A stretch of DNA of 64,000 nt from Sweltsa coloradensis (lineage: Eukaryota > Arthropoda > Insecta > Plecoptera > Chloroperlidae), in contig JAMZAV010001441.1 of assembly GCA_024449915.1 (NCBI GenBank), positions 1 to 64,000 of the forward strand, in the 5' to 3' direction. Shown piece by piece: positions 21,813 to 34,228 of this stretch. A program made the position numbers and the translations under genes. The notes under the pieces were generated by a model that did not search any database, was not told the origin of the DNA, and saw only the letters and a list, made by a program, of their open reading frames with translations. Position 1 is the first letter of the stretch, and the number at the start of each line of letters is the position of its first letter.

Positions 21813-22390
21813 ATTTTGATTTTGATTTTCCCCGTCCCAATTGCCCGGTTTTTGTTATATGAGGTACATCTGAGTGTGGCCCAAGTTTCAAAGTTCTAAG
21901 ATGAACCTTTTTCTCGGTATAGCGTATTATTCATAAGAGTACGGAATTACCTACTTTTGATAATTTTGGTTTTTTTCCGGTACCCGTAAACCAATTTTGC
22001 TTTCCATATTCAAAAGTGATAAAGAATGAGAGATATCAAAATGTATTCCACGTTTGAAACATCTCAGTTGTAGCGTTTTCTTTGAATGATTCATTTCTTA
22101 AAGTTCAGATATGTTTTTTGTCATTTTTGGACCCATGGTCATCTCCAAATTTAGCCCCTTTTGTTTAAGACGCAAGATTTTTATAATGGTTAATAGCATG
22201 TTAAATTTCAAGTTTGTACAAATTACCACGCCTTGGTAAATTTCGCGTTTTGATTATCATCCAAATTTTTATTTTCTCCGGTCCCTGTTACCCGATTTTG
22301 GTTTGAAAGCAAAAGGCACTGCGTCTGAAATACACCTAAGTGTGGTCCAAGTTTCATAGTTTCTAAGATTTACCGTTTCCTCTGTAGGCT
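21813..22390 (+). repeat. Older, diverged copies of the same composite repeat
   Basis: TTATAATGGTTAATAGCATG with TTTCGCGTTTTGATT (22190-22255) is a diverged version of the ends of the preceding units. TGTGG(C/T)CCAAGTTTCA occurs at about 21875 and 22337. GACCCATGGTC at about 22128 echoes GGCCCACGGTC near 20706. These show an older layer of the same array. Confidence 0.6.
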
Positions 22391-22412
22391 AAAGAACTCT
22401 CCGCGGAGAACT

Positions 22413-22460
22413 CCTAGCCACCCACCCACCCACCCACTCACCCACCCACCCAACCACCAG
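22413..22460 (+). repeat. (CCCA)n microsatellite
   Basis: CCCA tetramers with two interruptions. Confidence 0.85.
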
Positions 22461-22714
22461 CCAGCCTTAAGGAATTTGACGATGTTGAGAGCCTTTTTTA
22501 ACACAGAACGAGTTGTCGGATCGGGTTGATTTTTTTTTTGGTATGTCATGGACCACATACCAGGTTCATATACCGAGTTTTCAAGATTGTAACTCTTTCG
22601 GGGCGGCGTGTGCAGATAGCTGAAAACCCCCCAACTCTTGTAGGTGTATATAGGGCCGGAGTTCGGTGTCGCCTTAGCATCGCATCGCTTGTCTGCCGGG
22701 CGACGACCGTCGCC

Positions 22715-22784
22715 CTAGATAGCAATCAGTGGTATGGACAGTGCGAACACCCGCGGATCAACGCCAGATTGAACAAGGCCGAGA
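22715..22784 (+). repeat. Dispersed repeat segment, copy 2
   Basis: Shares about 62 bp with 20903-20967 (ATAGCAATCAGTGGTATGGA; GAACACCCGCGGATCAACGC), 1.8 kb apart in direct orientation. The composite repeat lies between them. Confidence 0.75.
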
Positions 22785-24500
22785 GAAACGTGTTATTACA
22801 AAGCCCCGTATCCACAAAGAGGGGTTACATTTTGGAAGTAAACCATCAAACCCCCAACCACCAAATGTAACCTCCCTGGGAGGGGAGAGTATCACGGGGC
22901 GAGTCATCGCGGTATCATGGCACAAGCGGTGTTCTTTTTGTTGCTGCCAAGATAATACATATTGGCGAGGGGAGGGGAGGGGAGAGAGGAGGGGGTATGC
23001 TAATTCATCTGTCAATATTATTCATCTTTCAACAATTACCTAGCATTATTTTTTTAAGTCACTGCTACCGAAATATGCCCTATTGTGGACGATGTTTCTT
23101 TGCAACACATCTCAATGTCAATACTACTCAAGAGGGTGCGTGACGATAGGAGAGGATTAAGAACATTCTAGTTGGGGGGGGGGGGCAACGTGTCACTCTA
23201 CACGCACACGCACACGCACGCACTCTATGTATTGAAATATCTCTACCACTCGCTGCTCTTTTTATATCACCAAGGAAAGACAACGAGAGAAGCCACTTAT
23301 GTATACACGCGGGGGACAGAAAACAATATCCTTGGAGGAGGACAACATGGCTACAAGTCTGGATACATTCCAGAGAGCCTTAGCAAGTCCCTGTCAGTGT
23401 CTTGGTGTTTCTTCTGGTACCCCCGGCCGGTATTAAACCACGTGCACCTCTAAGGCCCCGCCTGGCCACTTCTAACGCCTGGCTACCTGGCTACCTCTAA
23501 GAGTTCCCCGCCTGGCCACTTCTTCCACCCCCCCCCCCTGGGCTCGGGGTCCAGGAATGCAGTGAATGTGACTACTAAGCTGTGACGTATCGCCATGCGC
23601 CAACACATGGGTGCACTGCACTCACGTCTAACTAAAGAATATCCTTCTCTGGTGTAACTATTTATACCCTGGCTCGGAGCTAAGGGCGCCTAACTGGAAC
23701 CGATGATTGGATTGTAAAGCCCTCTTCTCTTGTGCCCTCCAGTGCTCACTCCGTTACTCCGTTCGTTCCACTGGAGCGACAGGGAGAGAGAGTTGGGACA
23801 CGAGAAAATATATTGTTTGAAAAGTAAAACAGTGTCCTATACTCATATTTCCATACCTTTTCACGAACTCAAAGGCAAGAGACAAATAGAAAGGACAGAC
23901 TGATAGACCTATGTGAATATCGTACTTACATCAAAGAAACTAGCAGAACAGGTATTAATTCTTTAAATGAGTGTTTTTGGACATTACTGTACGTACATTG
24001 CTCTTTATCAATATTTAATTGTGATATTTCGACTTAGCTTCAAATTCAAAAGTCAATTTCAAACTGAAGGTTTAAACCAACAACAAACAAAGTCAAACTA
24101 TCACAATAAAATGTTGATACAGAACAAGCAGTGTAATATCCCCCCCAAACATGTACTTCTTATACAGAATACGATACAGAAATAAAGATACATGAAAGGA
24201 TGGAAGGTAAAAATAAACTTTAATAAATGCGTAGCGTCATTATATTTGTGTAAATGTACAAGGTAAGGTACACATAGTTACGCTGCTATACTTGAATGAA
24301 ACCAACACCAAGTCAGACTGGTGATGGTTGTGCTGCACAGGTGCAGGAGGCGCGGGTGGAGCCGCTGTTTGATTACGATCAGAAACACCACTCAGCAGGC
24401 AACAGGTAGCAGCACTCACTGCACGTTAGCTCGGACAATTAAGAACCATTAGCGAATGTGCAGCCTGCCTGCCTGGCTGGGCAGTGAAGCAAGGCAAGGC
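22785..24500. other. No gene recognised; simple sequence and small duplications
   Basis: GGTTACATTT/AAATGTAACC inverted pair near 22823-22870, a G-run at 23174-23185, a CACG-rich tract near 23203-23225 and a short duplication of CCGCCTGGCCACTTCT near 23457 and 23507. No exon recognised. Confidence 0.4.
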
Positions 24501-24887
24501 AGACCCACTGAGCTCTATATACTTACGTGGACTTCGCATGCAATGCTGTAACCTTGAAGCCTTCATGGGCCTAAAGCGATGGGCCTAAAAGGCCTAACCC
24601 GATGGTCCTATTATCGACGTCTCTCGATTATATTGCGATTGCACCGCCGTCTAGATGTAAATCAAGATGGCGGTTTGTGGCTAGCTTATTTTGAGGTTAT
24701 GTTGACTAGTAGACCTACATTACAGTGGTCTATTATCAGGGACACTCAGGATGCCTATAGGAATAGTGTTTACTGCAGTGTTACACTAAATAAACTGATA
24801 AACACAGGCCAGTGACACAGGTGAACGAATCTATTATGTTATGTCTATAGTTCTTTTGAATCTGCCGCTGATTAGGGACCTAAGAAA

Positions 24888-24954
24888 ATGGCGGACGGCA
24901 AACTTCCGCCAACTTCACATCTCAACATTTGCCCGGTATATATCAGATCTCCTC
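24888..24954 (+). CDS. Candidate first coding exon, uncertain
   Basis: AAGAAAATGGCGG gives a favourable start context. It is followed by 22 codons (MADGKLPPTS, then HLNICPVYIRSP) and a strong donor, CTC|GTAAGTATG, at 24955, leaving phase 1. CAAGATGGCGG at 24665 resembles a YY1-type promoter site. A possible opposing start (minus strand, 24566 to a GTAAGTATA donor at 24526) would make a divergent pair. I recognise no protein family and found no second exon. Confidence 0.25.
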
Positions 24955-26898
24955 GTAAGTATGTAGAGCTCAGGCTTGTCGACGTTAGCACAGTCTGCCG
25001 GTCGTCCCGTGTAGATCCATGCAGAGTTGAGCAGAGGCATGTCATGAGGAGCTCTGTCGTCTTCGTGTACCCCCCCCCCCCCTAACCGGAGGAAGGCATA
25101 CACAATACGTGATAATAATATGAACTTATAGTATGATTTATTATGAGTGTAAAGCAATCTTAACCATTTGTCTATCATACACCATTTTAAAGGTATACTC
25201 GACTACTTTTGTGCAGAAATTTTTCAGGATGGCGACCAACGCTTTATTCCGATTTTTCAGGTTATTTTTCCTGGAATGTCTGTGAAAAACATTGTTGAAG
25301 AAAAATATCCTTCATTGCTAAGCATATTACGCATGTTATTGATGCACCATCATGTGTAACATATACTTGCAACTAATTAATAAGTTCAGTTCATGCCTAG
25401 TAAAACATGGTGTTGTATAGCAAGATCTGGCCTGTGCACCAGGCTGTTCTTCCCACACATACCTGGCTATAATATGCTAATCACACTAAGCACACAGCAT
25501 TGTTTACCAGAGTGATTTATCTCATATCGTGAGTGATGCGACCTGTACGTCGGGCGAGGTTAAACGAACTGACACTCTTCCACTTCTCCATACAAAGCGC
25601 TAAGTGTTTTAGACATCACTGCCACAACCGCAAGACAAGACACTCTTATACGGATGATTATTTAAATATAGAAGGGTTTTATATTTAGCTTTGACTGAGC
25701 CGCTTGCAATGAGCACTCACAGCCTGCACGCATGCAACCAGCACGCACGTTACACGCAGACACCCGTAGAGTGACGGTAGAGTGTTTGATAAGTAACAAT
25801 GGAAAGAGCAGATTGAGAGGGAAAATGTGTATTTTAGAATCGTGTCCCTTATCATTAGAAATATTAAACAGAAGAAAAAATATGTATGCATTGTCACGTC
25901 ACCATAACCGGTCGAAATAACCAATATTTACGTTTATTATTTTTGTTTGTCATGGAGGTCTCCTTGAAACCATAAAACTCACGAGCAGCCAGCAGATGGT
26001 AAGTAAAAGGTAATTTTCGTTTTCTTACTCACAAGGGCGGTAAATTGACGTTGAAATTGATTTGAAGATGTACAAAATCTTAATGCTTTCTTAATGTTAT
26101 AACCGGGTGTGCAAGTGCATCTCCCCCCCCCCCCTTATAATTTTTAGAATGTTGGGGCTGATGTCTTGTAACGAACTTGCAGCTGTTCAGATGTAAGAAG
26201 TGGAGTTCAGAGGTCATGGGAATTTGTCATGAAACGAAACGTCATACTTGCTTTTGTTTTGTCTAAAAGCGGTGAAATGGTGCTCAAAAAAAAAGTTCAA
26301 AATGTGTTTGTAAATATTCTTTGCTCGTAACAATCAAATGGGGCTGTAGACAATTAGACATATTTGTACCAACCACTTTAGTCACTGGACAGGTGAATTA
26401 TTGCAACACTCGACTTCAACCCTGATCTTTCACTTCTTGTTGTTGTTACACACATGGGCCCTGACGGCTACGGGGATGCTGGTCTGAGATCACCCCCCCC
26501 CCGACCCCTCGCCGGCCCGCGGGCCTGCATTATACATGCATAGCCTCTCACGCGGCGGGATTGTTTTACTAACGTGTTGTTGCCGAGGATGTGAGGGGGG
26601 GAGAGGAGGGCAACAATCAAACAGTATCAATACAACACTCCAGTCTAGCTAACACCCACTGAGGTGCCGCGTACCTTACACAGTGGCATCATCTCAGGCA
26701 CGAAGATAGGGCGGCGTGACGTCGCAACACAAGCTAATAGCTGAATCAATGTGGAGTTGGTTATGTTGTAAAAAAAATAACTAGTTAAAGTTATCTCATT
26801 AAAATAGAACTAAAAAGTTACTTTAAATTTACCCTCGCGAGTGATTCAGTTCAGACAACAAGTTATGACTTTCGATGAAAAATACATAGTTACCCTCA
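24955..26898. other. No gene recognised
   Basis: C-runs at 25070-25082 and 26123-26134. TTTAAAGGTATACTCGACTA near 25187 resembles a MITE end without a visible partner. Only short frames otherwise. Confidence 0.35.
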
Positions 26899-27040
26899 GC
26901 CGTCCGCGGTGGCTCATGCAGGTCTGAAGCGTATAATACACAAAGAGGACGGGGGTTCGAATCCCGTAGCTGTTGTTAATGTCTCCACCCTATCTATCAT
27001 CACTCATCGTCTTCAATAGCAATATTACAAGAATATATAG
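26899..27040 (+). repeat. SINE, CCGTCCGCGG family, copy 1
   Basis: CCGTCCGCGGTGGCTCATGC supplies an A-box-like head and GGGGGTTCGAATCCCGTAGC the B box. The tail ATCACTCATCGTCTTCAATA is shared with copies at 38757 and 59259. Confidence 0.75.
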
Positions 27041-28720
27041 TTACCCAAGCAGGACAGAAGAATGTAGCCGGTATATTAATTTGAATTTGTATTTATTATT
27101 TATTGACAACAGGACTCAGGTCCTACTAGTGCAATATAATATACATAGTAATACAATAACTAAAATTAAGCTTAAACTAAACTAAAACTAGACTTGTACC
27201 AGGCCTCGCGTATCTTATGTGAGTGTGTTTGTGTGTGTGTGAATGTGTGTGTGTGTGAATGTGTATGTGTGAGTTGATGTATCTGTGTTAACTTAGGTGA
27301 TTACTTAGGTGTTTTGGATAGTGCAAGGTTTATCATTGTTTTGTAGTTGTGGATGGGGGTGTTGTGAATGTCAATATGTGTATCATTACTGATTGTGTTG
27401 AACAGGTTTTGAATGCGGTTTATACATGAATGTTTATAAATGTCTATGCGACTTCTGGATGCGTAAAAAGTAAGTTTGTTTCTGGTGCATTTAGTGGGGA
27501 CATGGTAATTAATAAGTTCAATATCAAATTGTAGTTCATTGGCAGTGAATCCCAAAATTTAAAGAAAGTAACCAAAATAATTCGAAGTAACTTTTTCAGT
27601 TCAAAAAGGAGGCACAATCAGATACCATAGACGTGACCCAAGGAAAGTAGCCGATCAGTAGTCGTAAAGTTCTGCTCTACTTTAACTCTTCCTCATCTCC
27701 ATCCACATTCAATGCACGTCCAGAGGAAGCGAGTGATGGTGATAGTAACATGCAGAGAAGGAAGCTTGAATGTGCGAACAAGCTGCTGTACAGAGTGACT
27801 ACCACAAGTTACCTGCTCTCGCTTGTAAAGTTAACCGACACTTTGAGATAAATCACAGACGTTGTTGCTTGTTTCTCACCCTCTCAAGTTACAACCTACA
27901 ACATTCTCCCCGAGGTGCCCGGCACTTGAGTCAGTTAGCTCAGCATCGAGCTGCGCCCATCGCACCTGATTCGACATAGAACTTAGAGGGATTTAATGCG
28001 AATTGCGAAATGCATTGGGTTCACCAATTTTCACCACAAAATTGTAGACTTTTGTAGCTGCACAGGATGGACTCAAGACTTGTTGTACCATCCCTACTGC
28101 AAGGCATAGCTCGATGTACTTCTTGTCTTGTGATTCTTCTTAAACAATACATCGTGTTCGTCACTTGTCAGCCTCGCCCCCTGGTTTGTTTTTAACACTC
28201 TTTCTAAGAGAGACGTCAGAGTTATTTGACTGAGTCTTCTGCGTCTTTGCGTCGTGTTGACTGTTGTGTTGTTATGCGCTATCTGGCTGCTGAGGCTGAA
28301 CTCCCGAGTACGACGCGACACCGACACTTGTAGCACTACAACCACCCTAGTAACTGATTGTCTGCGTTTTTCCCGCCAAAACACGCTATAGTCGGCTAGT
28401 GCATCGTCGTCTTAGTGTGAAGCTTCTATCACTGTACGCCCATCTGTGCACAAGTCATTAGTCAGGATGACACAGTACTAACCCATCTCCAAGTATCTTT
28501 GTTCCATGTTATATACGAACCGACTCTGGTGTAATGTTCATCTGTACGACGCAGGTTGGGATTGGGGAGTCCCCGGTACGACGACCTATTACTATTAGCC
28601 TCCCAGCTAACACCAATAGACGTGGGAGCCGTCCCCGAATGCCAATTCCCCTCCTAGGCCCAACAATCTTTTTATTCCCCCAACACCAACATTCATACCT
28701 GTGCGTATGACAGGCTCGGT
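27041..28720. other. No gene recognised; GT-rich tract
   Basis: A GTGTGT/GAAT tract lies at 27219-27275. No exon or RNA gene recognised. Confidence 0.35.
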
Positions 28721-28769
28721 CAGTGGCGTACGACAAGGGGGGACTCTGCCCGGACCAGCTACGCCACTG
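28721..28769. mobile_element. Minimal hAT-type TIR pair (49 bp)
   Basis: CAGTGGCGTA and TACGCCACTG, perfect 10-bp inverted ends, enclose only 29 bp. The CAGTGGCGTA end is typical of hAT elements. Flanking 8-mers do not match, so this is an internally deleted remnant or a chance pair. Confidence 0.45.
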
Positions 28770-29867
28770 GACTTCCAGTCAGTCGCTCACAAACTCGCCT
28801 CTCAACTCTCAACTCTGCCGCGAAGAATACGAAATCTCCCTCGCTATCTAACAATCAAAGCGGCAACTTTGTAATTCCCCGCGCGACGTCAAACATCCGC
28901 CATTTTGTAAACGAGTTTGCTTACTTCTCGAATAATGAAGCTCTGCGTACAGCGAGACCGACCGGTTCATTGAGCGACTCAAGGAACGATCGAATGAATG
29001 AAACTTATCGCAAGTCGATAATAAAACAGTCCTACGATGATGTACGAGCGTTGAATGCGGCTGGCCGTGCATACCGAGCGGTGATTTACTACCGAACCCA
29101 GCACGATGACGCTTTGTTATGAGACTTGAATTATTCACAGCCTGCCCAAGATGGCCCCGGGCTAGCGTTACAACTGTATGCCCATGTCGGGGAGCAGAGA
29201 CGCGACGAAGCTGTCAATTTATATTTTAAATTATTCGTTGAAGCATTTATCTTTGAAGTCATCGCTTATGGCGCGGGGTCGGATTACAATATCCACATAT
29301 TAATGTGCAAGGTGAAGTTGTTAGACAAGATGGAAGACGTGTTTATAAAATCAACAATCAACTCATTGCACCGAACTATAGGTACACTAGGTTTCAGAAG
29401 TAAATCAAGGGAGATCAGTTACCGAAACTACCAAAACTCACTCGGCAAATCTAGGATGTGTTCTAAAGGTGCACCTTTAATGTCACACTAATAAGCTATC
29501 ACCCAGTGGGATGGCAAGGAGAAGACGGCTTGCCCTATTTATGTCACTAGAAAAACTAGCCCTAATTGATTTGTACACTAGAAATAAGAATGCGCTAAGG
29601 ATTGTTTGGTCTTTGGTGAATCAATAATACACAAAATTGTTTTAATACCAAATACGCCCTGGACCCAATGTAAGTTCCAATAGGCCAAATGCTAAAGTAA
29701 AATAGTTCCGCATTGATTCCTCACAGTCTGTTAGATGACGTCAGCGAGTGATGGCTCTGTGAATATAGCGACGCCGGAACGAACCGAATATTAACGAGCG
29801 AGGTCGATAACGGTAGGTATCTTCCAGACCCCTTGATTTACATCTGATCGCGGCTGTACAAGAACGT
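28770..29867. other. CpG-containing unique sequence, no gene recognised
   Basis: About 28860-29220 is visibly richer in CpG than the surroundings and contains a reverse-strand AAAATGGCGGAT (YY1-like, near 28907). A 121-codon open frame (29126-29491) shows no domain. It could be promoter sequence, but nothing proves it. Confidence 0.3.
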
Positions 29868-30130
29868 GTGGGCGCAGGGTAGAATCTAGCCCAGGGTATT
29901 CTTTTGTACATCGTACAAGCAAAGATGTGTCATCTTTGAAACAAGACGGAAAAAAGGCAAACATTAGTACATGTAGTGGAGTATTTGTCCCCTCCGAATC
30001 AAGAGGCGAGCTCTGGCATTCCTCGTCGAGTGAGACCCTCGCTTCGCTGGAACTTCACGACAACAACGATACAAACGATTACAAAGACGACGACGAACCT
30101 TCCTTTCCACCCATCTGCGTGTCAGGTGCA
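29868..30130 (+). repeat. SINE-like repeat, copy B (GTCGTAAAAGGCGA type)
   Basis: Shares ordered blocks with 490-970: GGGTAGAATCTAGCCCAGGG, a central CATCGTACAAGC region, AGAGGCGAGCTCTGGCATTC, then GAC/GAT-rich sequence and a TTTCCACCCATCTG end. This copy is more diverged or shorter. Confidence 0.55.
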
Positions 30131-31542
30131 TGGTCGTATTAGCATATACAGCTGCCACACTACTTACTAGAAGTTAATTATGCAGGAAATTAATTCATTT
30201 TAGTCATATCCTACGAATATTCGGTAGGGATTTTCTTGATATGATTTATTGGGGAAATTTAGAAAATTCAATATAAAAAGTAATGGAAACGTGTATTGGT
30301 TCATTTTTCCACATTTTCGATTGTTTGTAGAATGAGGGCAACCGTACTTCTACTATATCTAAAAAAAAATTGGAGAGTTTCTTTGGGTTTGTGTTTATTT
30401 TATTTTTTTGCTCGTTTGTCCGGGTTTATAAAAATAACGATAACGAAATAGCGGGCGAGTAGTAAAAACTCGTGCAGAGGAACGAGGGTAGATATGAAGC
30501 GTGCATATTATTGGTTTTCCCCGCGGCTCGCTTGTTTCCGAGCCCGCACCGACTGTGAGTGTACACAACAAAAACTTTCTGCCGGTTCCATCTGTTTGAT
30601 TCGATCATCAGCTGATACCGCCCAAGGTATCACAGTCAGACCTACCTCTATTCCACAAACTAATTTGTAACCTAAACCAGGCGATAAACAACGTAATGCA
30701 GAAGCCGTTGAGCTAATAGAAAAGTGGAGTTAAAAGTTGCGGAACTACATTTCAGATTAACTAGTAAACTCGTTCCATGTTGTGTTGCATTGCTATCGTT
30801 GACTACCAGCCGGTTCTGGCAGACATCTGAAGACAATCCGCGCATCTAGTAGCGAGGCTATCGAGACGAAACTCTGTGGGCGGAAGTAATAGGGCATAGG
30901 GTTTAATTGAATTTCATTGCTTCGATGGTATATGGTCAGTTAGTTGCGTGCGGTATGCTTTTTTTGTTTAGCATTTTGTAAGTTTTGTACTAAAAACCAA
31001 AATGCTTTACTTTCTTTTATTCTCTAACGAAATATTAGGTTCATATGTTCTAAATCTTTTCACCATAAGTTAGCAGTCACAATCAATGTCGACGTCGGTA
31101 GTCCCAGCACCGCCGAGAATGATAAACATTGCAAGTTGAGAAATATTGTTGTGTGAACGTGAAGTGGTAGGCGAGGGGTCCCCCAAGGCCGCGTCCCGGC
31201 GCTATAGAGATGATTCAATGAGCACAACGGCGCGTCGCGACGCCGACCACAACATTGTTCCCGAGACGTAAGAAATCCACGGGAGAAGAAACTCTAAACC
31301 GGATTTGTCGCTAGTTCTCGTTAGTCGCGTAAAGTCGTCACTCCGTGGTGTCTCCAATCAGAACAGATTACAGTTCACAAACTAAACTTTTCCTTGAGAC
31401 TCTGACCAAACCGTCACTGGTTTCATTAATCATATTTGAATCAAGCACATTTTCTTCATTACACCACTAAGCACAAGCTGGCCACCAATAACTCGCAATT
31501 ATAACTATTCGCATCGAATACAGGGCAGCTCACAAACATCAG
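30131..31542. other. No gene recognised
   Basis: Unique sequence; no supported feature. Confidence 0.35.
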
Positions 31543-31545
31543 TTT

Positions 31546-31577
<32 letters not shown>

Positions 31578-31583
31578 TTTTCC
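31543..31583 (+). repeat. (TTTC)n microsatellite
   Basis: About nine TTTC units, followed by AT-rich sequence and an ATTC-rich stretch at about 31788-31850. Confidence 0.9.
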
Positions 31584-31850
31584 TTGTCTACATTTTTATT
31601 TTTTATATTTGGTTCATTAATTTATTTCATTTAATAACCTTTTAGAAGTCGTTACCGCAATTTGTGTTTTTAATACATTGTTGTTGTAATATTACTATTT
31701 CAAACTTTACTTACTTTTAGTTCATTCTGTGTCTGCATTTATGTAATTAGATTTATTTAGTTGTCCTCCTTTGTTAATTATTTTCCATTCATTTAATTCA
31801 TTCATTTATCATTCATTTCATTCAATTTTTCATTCAATAAATAACCATTA

Positions 31851-33037
31851 GGTGTAGAACAAACGCAAGAACGTGTAATTACCAGGTGCGAATTACTAAG
31901 GTGGCTTTTGTAAGGTACTTATCTGGTACAATTTACTATTACGCTTTTAACTAATGGAGAACTTCAAGACTTACACGGCTATTATGTCAAGTATAAGTTA
32001 GCATACTTTGTACTGTGAATGAAGTAAACCGCATGTTTTGATTAGTGCATAGACAGTGTTATTTTCAAGAAAAGTATTTTAATGGCTGCATTTTAATTTT
32101 GCCCCCAAAACATTTTTTTTTTATTATGCGTGTAGGATACTAATGTGAGTTGACTGCAATGCACAAATCAACTACATAATGTTGTTCAAAAACCTTTGCT
32201 TTAAGTATAATTTCGGGAATTGCATGCCTAAACTGTTTAAATACAAACCGTACTTGAGAAAACCACATTTACATTTACATTCACACACTCCTGCTTCTCA
32301 AAACAATATTTCATTGGGACGAATATTTCGAGCCACTTGTTAAAATAACTAAGCTGAGAGAGGGAGACAGAAAAAGAGAGAGAGAGAGCTTTCATAATGA
32401 AAAAGTACACAAAGCGAAACTCTGTTTCGTGGTCTGATGTGGAATAATAAAACAAAGTTACATGTGAGAGTGAGTGGAGTGCCTTGTTTTGTAAAACAAC
32501 GAAACAGTAAACATATCAACCAAACTGGAAATGTAAAATATTGCACAATAAAGTAATGCGTCTTCACAAAATACGTAGAAATACACTTTGTAGATGGAAA
32601 CAGTTACGTAAAGAAGTTTTGAACGTGTGTGGCCCAAGTAATGATCGGGAACTAACGCACTATAGCGTCATAGAGTGAATTGTAATGGTCGCATCATGAC
32701 TAAGCTTTTAATATTCTGGATGCTCAAAGTATCACTACAGTAGAGGGACCCAAGTAGATGTTTAGCTGCAGAAGAGCTAAAGAGAATTAAGAATTATTGT
32801 TATTTCGCCTCATTACATAAGTAGCATTGCTCTCGCATGGAGCAGTTTGCATGTGCTGCCATACACATAAAACACGTCTTGCTTTGCAGATAAATTGTTT
32901 AAAATTAAATGAATAAACCGTTTGAAAACGCAACCAATATAGGTTTGACAAGCAAGGGTACAGGGGCACCCAAATGAGTGAGAAAATGTCGTCGAAGAGG
33001 AATACAAAACTTAATATTTGCACAAAGTTTAGTAATT
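31851..33037. other. No gene recognised
   Basis: A GA-rich tract at about 32355-32390; short frames only. Confidence 0.35.
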
Positions 33038-33054
33038 TGGTGGAGGTGCCGGGT
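33038..33054 (-). repeat. 17-nt tRNA-3'-end motif
   Basis: Perfect minus-strand copy; CCA followed by AAT. Isolated, about 14 kb from the nearest perfect copy. Confidence 0.85.
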
Positions 33055-33909
33055 TGTAATACAAAGCTTGCCATTAAAATGTTATGTTCCTGGTTTGTTA
33101 TGTCAATCTTTAACCCGTCCAAAATCCAAAAGGGAGGAAAAGAACAAAACAGAGATAAATTTCGAAAATCTTGATTATTTCAAAATAGGCTATCATGATG
33201 AATTTTGAAACCACAAACATGTAAATCATTAAAAAATTCAGAAAATAATCATCTTTACAGGCTAAGCTTTAGAAACAATTGATTAATTTAAAATTAATGG
33301 GCGACTTTAAACCCAAAATTTGCCCAAGATTTTTAAATATTGTTGAGAAAAAAATAGGATTAAGATTATCAGAAAAAATACAATTTCATACCCTAAGAAC
33401 TTGAGTTTCTTTTAAAAAATTATATGGTGTTCCAATGGGTTAATGGTGGCGGTATCCCGTAAACCCACAGGGACAACAAAAACCTTCTGTATCGTCCTTA
33501 TTGACGTGACACATGCACAGCCAGACAGAAAAGTGATACTTAAAAACATACATTCAATTTGCATAATATAATTGAGTAATCTGAATAATGTGCATAATCA
33601 ACATTTTATTAAAACGGCCTTCCTACTGGTACAAGTATGTATGTGGGAGTGGGAGTGTTTCTTCGGTTGTCAACGAGACCACTCTGGGATTCGAGGAAAC
33701 CGAGGGAGGTTTTTGTTCCAAATACGACAAAAAACAAATGTTCGCACAGCAACATTCTGTGAACTTCTCCCATTGAAACTTGTGGTTTATTGGCTGCTAT
33801 CTCGCAGTCTTTTAGTCGCGAGGCATCACTTGAAGCCACTCGCTCTAATCACCAACAACATGGCCGCTGAAACACTTGGCGAATATGCCAACTGTGCAAC
33901 CTGGATTTA
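33055..33909. other. No gene recognised
   Basis: Contains AACATGGCCGCTG at 33857 in a 122-codon open frame, but the end of that frame lies in a SINE, so I do not call a gene. Confidence 0.35.
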
Positions 33910-34080
33910 TGACCATGGTCCAATCATGCGTAGTGAGTGAAGCCTGGATTCTTGAGGTCATGGGTGCACACCCCTCCACCGGCAATCCTGACTGTATGTA
34001 AGGGTTTCTGCGAAGTAATGAGGCCCTCTAAAACAATCCTTCTTTGGTATCCTCACGTCACTATACCTAGTTAGTAATCT
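33910..34080 (+). repeat. SINE, CCGGCAAT-CTGACTG family, copy 1
   Basis: The head CATGCGTAGTGAGTGAAGCC, a decayed B box (GGGTGCACACCCC) and CCGGCAATCCTGACTG align in order with the minus-strand SINE at 43945-44215 (GGGTTCGAATCCCG, then CCGGCAATACTGACTG). Confidence 0.5.
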
Positions 34081-34102
34081 GAAGAGTATCACCGTACAGA
34101 GG

Positions 34103-34228
34103 ACAAAAGAGTGTATTCATGTATGTCTTGTTCCCGGGATTTGTAAAAGAGTGTATTCATGTATGTCTTGTTCCCGCTTTGCAAAAGAATGTATTCATGT
34201 ATGTCTTGTTCCCGGTATTTGTAAAATT
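34103..34228 (+). repeat. About 46-51-bp tandem repeat, 3 copies
   Basis: GTGTATTCATGTATGTCTTG then TTCCCG occurs three times, separated by GGGATTTGTAAAAGA, CTTTGCAAAAGAA and GTATTTGTAAAA spacers. Confidence 0.9.

Noticed and set aside
29126..29491. 121-codon open frame
   Set aside because: No recognisable domain, no start-context or splice evidence; chance frame in a CpG-richer stretch.
30565..30615. Minus-strand CTGATGA ... GAAA near 30.6 kb
   Set aside because: The bases between the two boxes cannot form stem II.
33572..33940. 122-codon frame ending MAAETLGEYANCATW...; possible first exon with a GTGAGT donor
   Set aside because: The donor and the last codons lie in a SINE that aligns with 43945-44215.
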